This document shows positions 32,027 through 38,436 of a stretch of DNA of 38,436 bases, piece by piece; position 1 is the stretch's first letter, and each line of letters begins with the position of its first letter. Under the pieces are notes generated by a model. The model made no database searches and was not told where the DNA came from. It was given only the letters and a program-made list of their open reading frames with translations. Made by a program: the position numbers and the translations under genes. The stretch is from Blastomyces gilchristii SLH14081 (taxonomy: Eukaryota > Ascomycota > Eurotiomycetes > Onygenales > Ajellomycetaceae), in assembly GCF_000003855.2 (NCBI RefSeq), contig NW_003101651.1, positions 454,833 to 493,268 of the forward strand. Direction: 5' to 3'.

Positions 32027-32130
32027 TGTTGATGATTACTACACCTACTCTAGTCACATGCCACCTCAACCTATTCATTTAGTGTAACTCGCGTAGTTAG
32101 ATTACAACACAACAACATTATTCTTCAAGA
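32027..32130 (+). repeat. Copia-A2 3' LTR (104 bp)
   Basis: It begins TGTTGATGATTACTACACC and ends CTTCAAGA, followed by TTATA. The palindrome lies at 32085-32099. The adjacent upstream segment (31975-32026) is CpG- and GC-richer than the body. Confidence 0.88.
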
Positions 32131-34207
32131 TTATAAGAAGAGTAGATTTGTAATATTATTATCTTATCAGAAGATATCTAGATATTCATGATATTATTAA
32201 GAGAGCTTTGTATAAGAATCTGTTATTATAATATAGAATAAATTTTCTAGAGCTTTTTTAATATTAATCAGACTGATAAAGTAGATTGTTATATAATTCT
32301 ACTATCAGTAATTCTATCAGTGATCTTATCAGTGACTTCTTTTTCAGAGTATTTTATAAGTGTTAATAGAGATCTGTGTCAGATTCATAGTCTTATGAAT
32401 ATTATCTTCATGAATTCTATTATCATTAGAGAATATTAAGCTTCTGTTTTAAGCATTTAATAAGATATCTTATTCAGATAGTCAGACAAGTTCTAGTATA
32501 AGATTATAGTCAAGATTATCAACTTCATATATATAAGCATCTTTACATTGATATTCTCTGATATCTATATTTAGTTTTATCATGTAATAAGTGCAAATGT
32601 CTTTTGAATTATTAAATTCTGTAAAAAGTCAGAATTTTGATAAGAGAATACACTGAAGATTATAATGTCTTATAACTGAAGATTTAATTATTATATAATA
32701 ATATAGACTGCTATCTATTATAGCTTTCATATTATACATATTATTCATTATAGTAGATGCAAGAATCTTATTCATTATTATTTTCTCTTTAAATGATTAT
32801 TATCTGATCTCTTCAAGCTTCTACTTATAAATTTAAAAAGAAGCTAATCTTTTCTCTTTTTTATCAGAGTGTTCTTATAGTTATCTTCTAAATCTTTCTT
32901 CAGTGTAATATAATTGATGCAGACTACTGATGTTAATCATTCTTTTAAATGAGAAGATATATAGATTAATTAATAGTTGAAAGTGATATATTCTGATCAG
33001 TTACAATTGATGTACATCTCTTATTAATATCAATCAGTGACTTCTTCAGAAGTAGTCTCAGAAACTCAGAAGCTTGTTTAAGTGACAGAGACTCTTATTT
33101 ATGTATAGATATTTAAGTCTACTTAATTTATAACATCTGTATTATTATTATTATTCTTTGATGCAGATGTATGAGTGACTGAGATGTAATGTCTTCTACT
33201 GCTATTCTGTATACTTTTAAGCTTGATAAGATGATTATTTCATGTCTGAAGTTGTATACAGAAGTCTTCATAAGTCTGATCTTTATCTATACTTATAAGA
33301 GTCTGTAGAAGTTTGAAAGTTAATATCTTCTTAAGTATGCTAATCTTTATTTAATTCTCTCAAGATTGATTATCTGCTTCTAGAATCTTGATATCAAAGT
33401 CAGAGATGAATATTATAAGAGAAGTATTTCTCTGTTAAAAACTCTGTAATTAATCTAATGCTTTCTACTGTATAGCAGTGTCTCTGAACAGAATATTGAG
33501 ATATCTAATGATATTATCAGATGTATATAACACTGATTCATATGTCTTTATTTATGAATAAAACTTCTATCTCATGTGATTCTTCAATTATTCATTGATA
33601 TATTAATCTTGGTTAGTTAATAAACTGATAATATCTTTATCTACACTTAGTTTCACAAGCATTTTCAATCTTCATAATGAGTAGAGAGTGAGATCAGAAG
33701 TATTGAAATATATAAGAGTATTTAAGCATTTCTTCAATGCTTATATTGTGTTTATATTTGATTCTATCATTGTTAAAATTATCTATGCAGGGATTTCTTA
33801 TTGAGATAATTATTGAATTTCTTCATATTGATGTTATTAAGTTGCATGCATATCAGCTATCTGTTATTATTGTAATTTCAACATTGCTCAGAGTTATTGT
33901 GATACTATATCTATATTTGTATTTGAGAGTTCTTTCATATTATCAGTAGACATAATTGTATAAATATCTTATACATTTAAGATATCAGAACTCTCAGGTC
34001 TTTTACTGATATTCTCTTATAAGATTTTATTCTCTTCATAAGATCTTGTTACAGAGTCAGAGTAACTGATGAGTAAGCTTCTATCTAGAAACTCAGTGTC
34101 TGCTTAACTAGTTAATTATTTCTCTATTTCTTATATATTATTACACATTCAGATATCTTCTTGATCAATAATCATTTCTAATAAGAAGACAATGAATGTT
34201 TTTCAAG
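32131..34207 (-). pseudogene. Gypsy-2 fragment: leader, Gag and protease
   Basis: Reverse complement of Gypsy-1 about 13354-15480. The leader is 34207-33954, the Gag ATG is at 33953 (MSTDNMKELSNTNI), the degraded zinc region lies near 33060, and the protease region is about 32750-32400. Stops are dense. The TTATA duplication of Copia-A2 marks its left end. Confidence 0.85.
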
Positions 34208-34504
34208 TGTAAGAGGTCTACACTGAATAGATTGATATAATATATAGGTCTTATAAATACAAAAAGTGAAAAACATTAGAGAAGGAAAGAAAAAGAGAAA
34301 GTGCAGAAATCAGCAGTTGAAGTGAATATTTATACACATACATGATGGTGTACACGGTGGAGCTTCGGGGCGGAAGAATAGAAATTCCATGAGTTTTTCA
34401 GCTGAGAATCAGCGACCGAGAATCGGAGCTTCGGGGCGGAAGAATAGAAATCTATGAAGTGTAATGAAATAGTCTATATAATTGATCAGGCGCAGCCCGC
34501 CACA
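34208..34504 (-). repeat. Gypsy-2 5' LTR (297 bp, variant LTR type)
   Basis: It runs from TGTAAGAGG (its 3' end) to GCAGCCCGCCACA (its 5' start) on the plus strand. It differs from the Gypsy-1 and Gypsy-3 LTRs by a central segment (GAGTTTTTCAGCTGAGAATC) shared with Gypsy-4. It contains a 27-bp direct repeat beginning GGAGCTTCGGGGCGGAAGAA at 34359-34385 and 34425-34451. The 34340-34504 half is GC-rich and little mutated. Confidence 0.88.
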
Positions 34505-35154
34505 ATACAGACTATATTCACTGATTAAAAATCAATTTTCTTCATTAAATATTGAGAAAGTTAATCATGAGAAGATATCTCTCTGAAGAGAAAAGTGTAA
34601 ATCTCTTATAGACTTATAAATACATAAACTATTTAAAGAGAGAGAATATGAACAGTATTTGAAGAAGATCTCTATAATTAACATAAAAGACTCTATTCTG
34701 ATTTACTCAGATGACTTAAAAAATGAGAATTTGAACAGATTAGATACAGATATTACTTATACTGAAGATAATATTAATTTTATCTCAGATTTCTGAAATT
34801 TAAACTGTGAATCTGAAGTCTTTGATACTGAACTATTTATAATAGTGAAAGCTTTCAAACTCATTGAAATAAAATCTTATAAAAGAGTAAATAGTTTAAA
34901 AGAGATATAAATATTCTCTGATAGTCAAGCTGCTTTAAAAAGACTTAGAAATAGTTAGATTTATAATAATTAAATGAATCTTGAACTGATTTTAAATTCT
35001 GTTTTAAAAATTCAAAAGAAAAGAAAATCAAAACTGATAATTCATTTATACTAAGATTCTACTTATATGAATATTTATAATAATAAATTGACTAATTCAG
35101 CTGTAAAAAAGAGTTCAGAATTAAATAGATCTATTTAAAAAACAGTATTCTAAT
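34505..35154 (+). pseudogene. LINE-6 fragment: ORF2 RNase H region
   Basis: Collinear with 6682-7327 of LINE-2 (plus strand), including the RNase H segment IFSDSQAALKRLRNS (about 34915). It is bounded on both sides by Gypsy LTRs in opposite orientation, so it is the visible piece of an older LINE into which both Gypsy elements inserted. Differences from LINE-2 are mainly C/T and G/A transitions. Confidence 0.85.
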
Positions 35155-35353
35155 TGTAGCGGGCTGCGTCTGATTAATCATATAGACTATTTCATTACAC
35201 TTTATAGATTCCGCTGAAAGCTTCAATTCTTGGTCATTCTCGATCGCTGATTCTCAGCTGAAAAACTCATGAAATTTCTATTCTTCTGTCTTGAAGCTTC
35301 ACTACACTTCTTTCAATTTCACAGTTATCACACATTCAATGAATAATATAATC

Positions 35354-36812
35354 ATGTCTAATAATAACATGGAAGAAGTCTTGAATATGAGCATAGACAC
35401 AGTGTTACAATGACTCTAAGTAATGTTGAAATTATAACAACAATAAATAGCTGATATGCATGCAACTCAATAACATTAATATGAAGAGATTTAATGATTG
35501 TCTGAATAAGATATCTCTGCATAGATAATTTCAACACTGACAGAATTAAATATGAATACAATACAAATACTGAAGAAATACTTAAATACTCTCATATATT
35601 TTAATGCTTCTGATCTCACTCTCTATTCATCATAAAGATTGAAAATGCTCATGAAACTAAGTGTAGATGAAGATGTCATTGATTCATTAATCAATCAAGA
35701 TTGATATATTAATAGACAATTGAAGAATCACATAAGACAGAAGTTTCATCTATGAATGAAAGCTTATAAATCAGTATTACAGACATCTGATAATAACATC
35801 AAATATCTTAATATTCTGTTCTAAGACACTGCTATACAACAGAAAGTATTAGATTGATTACAGAGTAACTGACAGAGAAACACTTCTCTCATAACATTCA
35901 TCTCTGACTTTGACATCAAGATTCTAGAAGCAGATGATCAATCTTGAGAGAATCAGATAAAGATTAATATACTTAAGAAGATATTAACTTTCAAACTCTT
36001 ACAGACTCTTATAAGTGTAGATAAAGACTCAACTTATAAAGACTTCTGCATATAACTCTGAACATTGAATGACTGTCTTGTCAAGCTTAAAAATATACAG
36101 AACAGTGACAGAAGATGTTACACTTCAGTCACTCATACATCTGCACTGAAGAATGACAATGCAGATGTTATGAATTGAGTGAACTTAAATATCTATATAT
36201 AAACAAGAGTTTTCACTGTCTGAACAGGCTTCTGAGTCTCTGAGATCACTCTTAAGAAAGTCACTGATCAATATCAATGAGAAGTATACATTAATTATAA
36301 CTGATCAGAATATATCACTTTTAACTACTAATCAGTCTATGTATCTTCTCATTCAAAAGAGAGATTAATATCAGCAGTCTATATTAATCACATTATATTG
36401 AAGAAAGATTCAGAAGATAACTATAAAGATACTCTGATAAAACAGGGAAAAGATTAACTTCTATTCAAATTTATAAACAGAAGCTTAAAGAGATCAGATG
36501 ATAATAATTTAAAGAGAAAATAATAATAAATGCAATTCTTATATCTACTGTGATAGATAATATGTATAATATGAAAGCTATAATAGACAGCAGTCTATAT
36601 TATTATATAATAATTAAATCTTTAGTTATAAGATATTACAATCTTCAGTGTATTCTCTTATTAAAATCCTGACTTCTTACAGAATTTGATAGCTTAAAAG
36701 ACATTTGTATGTGTTATATGATAAAGTTGAACATAGATATCAGAGAATATCAATGTGAAGATATCTATATATATAAAGTTAATAATCTTGATTATAATCT
36801 TATATTAGAACT
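35354..36812 (+). pseudogene. Gypsy-4 Gag and protease (decayed)
   Basis: ATG at 35354 (MSNNNMEEVLNMSIDTVLQ), in the same relative position as in Gypsy-1. The capsid-like region continues to about 36250, and the zinc knuckle is destroyed (Cys changed to Tyr, about 36280). The protease part (NMKAIIDSSLYYYII, about 36560-36620) lies in the -1 frame relative to Gag, exactly as in Gypsy-1. Stops are numerous. Confidence 0.8.
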
Positions 36813-38436
36813 ATAAAACTAGATGTTATCACTGTATTTTATAAGATTTATATCACTGAAGAAGATGAATAGCTTACAGCATTCTGAATATATTATAATC
36901 TCTTTGAATGAGTAGTTACACTCTTTGAACTGACTAATACTCTTAGTATATTTCAGAAGTATATCAACTGAGCACTCTGAGATTTTCTTAATAAATTTGT
37001 ATATATATATCTTAATAACATTCTCATCTTTACTGATAAGTTCAGAAAAGAATATTAAGAATATATATAAAGAGTATTATAACAATTATAAGAAGCAGAA
37101 CTATCAATAGATATTGATAAGTGTGATTTCAAAGTCAAGAGTATCAAATATCTAGATTTTATTATAGAAGCTGATAAGAAGATTCAAATAAATTCTGAGA
37201 AAGTCTTTATTATTCTTGAATAAAAAGCTTCATATACTGTGAAAGATGTATAAAGCTTCATCAGATTTACTAACTTTTATCAGTTATTTATATAAAACTT
37301 CTCAGATATTATGAGATCACTTACAGAACTTATTAAGAAGAACTCAGTATTTTAGTAATCAGTGAACACTGAAGCTACATCTACATAGATAAAGAAGATA
37401 TTCATTAATATCTCTCTGCTAATAATATTTAATCTCAATTATAAAATAGTTATTGAAGCTGACTTCTATGACTATATTACAGAGAGAGTTATATTATAAT
37501 ATAATAATAAAGATATCTTACAATTATATATCTTTATATCTAAGAAACTGAGTTCTGCTGAATACAACTATGAGATCCATAATAAGAAACTTCTCACAAT
37601 TGTATACTATTTAAAAGAATGAGACTCTGAACTTCAAAGTATCTTCAAATTTAAGATAATCAGAGATTATAAGAATCTCAAATACTTCACTATCACTTAC
37701 AAGCTTACAGAATGACAGATGTGATAATCTGAGCTATTAAGCTGTTTTGATTTCATGATACACTATCACCTCAGTAGTCAGAACTCAATGACAGATACTC
37801 TCTCATAATAAGAGTATCAGCTCTTGAATCTGAAGATATTAGTTAATCAAGATGAAATAACTCATGACACTATACACACTTCTTTAATTAGAACTGTCAC
37901 TGATATCTCAACTTCTTCTGAATCTACACTAGATAAATTATGATATATAGCAGCTTAAACTAATAAACTTCTTCAAGTACTTACTAAAGCAGTATATCAA
38001 GAAGTACTCTGATTCTTCTCAGAACTATATATAAGAACTGACATCTCAGAATATTTAATTGATGATAATAATACTCTATAATTTCATAAATAATACTGAG
38101 TCTCTCACTTCAAACTCTTACACACTCAGATAATGCAAGAGATGCATGATTTATATATAACTGATTATTCAGATCATGAATAACTGTATTAAATAATCTC
38201 TTGAGAATTCTACTGATCTGAAATATTAAACAGTATCAGATATTTTATTTAAAACTGTAACTATTACTCTTTCATTATCTTATAAAAAGATTATAGAAAA
38301 GATCTACTGAAACTGCTTTGATATCTCTGATAGAATCTGATAAGATGTGATAATTAACTTCACTATTAATCTCTCTGAGAGTAGAGTTGTAAGAACATTC
38401 TAATCATTATTAACTGACTGAGTAAAGGATGTATAT
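36813..38436 (+). pseudogene. Gypsy-4 RT, RNase H and integrase start (decayed, partial)
   Basis: It resumes at the RT segment IKLDVITVFYKIYI (about 36815), followed by the YLNNIL box (about 37010, YxDD lost), the KYLDFII segment (about 37145), RNase H (LSSAEYNYEIHNKKLL, about 37545) and the integrase zinc region (about 38090-38160). The window ends at the start of the integrase core. The mutation load is heavier than in Gypsy-1. Confidence 0.8.

Larger units (their letters stand above)
29234..32130 (+). mobile_element. Copia-A2: internally deleted Ty1/Copia element
   Basis: 104-bp LTRs (29234-29337, 32027-32130) and target duplication TTATA (29229-29233, 32131-32135) in Gypsy-2. It aligns with Copia-A1 through Gag, protease and the start of integrase. 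It then jumps at about 31530 to the RNase H end, losing about 2.15 kb with the integrase core and the whole RT. A further deletion of about 140 bp lies near 31245. The cis-acting ends (LTRs, primer site, purine tract) are kept, so it may have been mobilised by Copia-A1 proteins or deleted after insertion. Confidence 0.9.
18732..34504 (-). mobile_element. Gypsy-2: nested host element, minus strand, in four pieces
   Basis: Joining 34504-32131, 29233-28936, 26156-24690 and 19508-18732 gives one Gypsy element collinear with Gypsy-1 from its 5' LTR to about 18005 (integrase C-terminus). Each gap is flanked by a target duplication of the inserted element: TTATA for Copia-A2, GCTAGAGTTT for the chimera, CAGAT for Copia-A1. 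The last about 415 bp of Pol, including the chromodomain, and the 3' LTR are missing where it meets Gypsy-1. It is therefore the oldest Gypsy insertion here and served as the target for the others. Its right flank is LINE sequence (34505 onward). Confidence 0.88.
35155..38436 (+). mobile_element. Gypsy-4: deleted Gypsy element running off the right edge
   Basis: It starts with a partial LTR of the Gypsy-2 type (TGTAGCGGGCTGCGTC, 35155 to about 35307), then jumps directly to sequence just upstream of the Gag ATG (35354), losing the LTR promoter half and the leader. Gag and protease follow to about 36812. There a deletion of about 650 bp (Gypsy-1 about 15137-15790) removes the protease end and the RT N-terminus. 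RT, RNase H and integrase then run to the window end, equivalent to about 17430 of Gypsy-1. A smaller deletion of about 50 bp lies near 37815. The 3' end is not visible. Confidence 0.87.

Noticed and set aside
33737..33949. 70-codon frame resembling that at 35358-35561 on the other strand
   Set aside because: Both are antisense to the Gag start of Gypsy-2 and Gypsy-4.
1..38436. Alternative genetic code with TGA as Trp (mitochondrial origin)
   Set aside because: TGA often falls at Trp positions, but TAA and TAG also interrupt the frames, and sister copies have TGG at the same positions (for example NELNWN at 339-560). RIP explains it better.
1..38436. CRISPR arrays, bacterial operons, rRNA
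   Set aside because: There are no regularly spaced repeats with unique spacers, no bacterial gene organisation and no rRNA-like blocks. All repeats resolve into eukaryotic transposons.

Overview
The window looks like a transposon graveyard from a filamentous ascomycete (Pezizomycotina). I see no host gene. Nearly every base can be assigned to a retrotransposon or a piece of one: a Tad1-like LINE, a Ty3/Gypsy chromovirus, two Ty1/Copia families, one small inverted-repeat DNA element, and one tRNA-headed chimeric retrocopy. The sequence is very AT-rich and CpG-poor. Repeat copies differ mostly by C-to-T and G-to-A changes, notably CpA to TpA and TpG to TpA, plus losses at CpG and CpC. Reading frames are broken mainly by nonsense codons while often staying in one frame for kilobases. 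That is the signature of repeat-induced point mutation (RIP). Species cannot be named from this sequence.

Layout. 1-6443 (-): a LINE with a complete 5' end (5'UTR, ORF1, then ORF2 endonuclease-RT-RNase H running off the left edge). 6446-8187 (+): a 5'-truncated LINE ending in an (AAT)n tail. 8188-10514 (-): the 5' half of a third LINE, carrying a 504-bp inverted-repeat element (9646-10149) with a 10-bp target duplication. 10517-10676 (-): a LINE scrap. 10677-12749 (+): a Copia-B pol fragment. 12750-13039 (+): a better-preserved LINE RT scrap. 13040-18731 (+): full-length Gypsy-1 with two 314-bp LTRs. 18732-34504 (-): Gypsy-2, split into four pieces by later insertions: Copia-A1 (19509-24689, TSD CAGAT), the chimera (26157-28935, TSD GCTAGAGTTT) and Copia-A2 (29234-32130, TSD TTATA). 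The chimera itself hosts a 707-bp Gypsy-3 deletion derivative (26510-27216, TSD TATAT). 34505-35154 (+): a LINE fragment. 35155-38436 (+): Gypsy-4, deleted and running off the right edge.

How the parts relate. The Copia and Gypsy elements encode Gag, protease, integrase, RT and RNase H. The Gypsy Pol ends in a chromodomain, a module that in chromoviruses directs integration to heterochromatin, which fits self-nesting here. All coding regions are decayed.

Most notable is 26157-28935. A tRNA-like Pol III head lies flush against one target duplication. It is followed by about 0.65 kb of unrecognised sequence, then the 3' third of the LINE with its conserved 3' stem-loop and (TAA)n tail, flush against the other duplication. 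One shared target duplication implies a single retrotransposition of a chimeric molecule, as expected if the LINE RT switched templates. No claim of activity is made.
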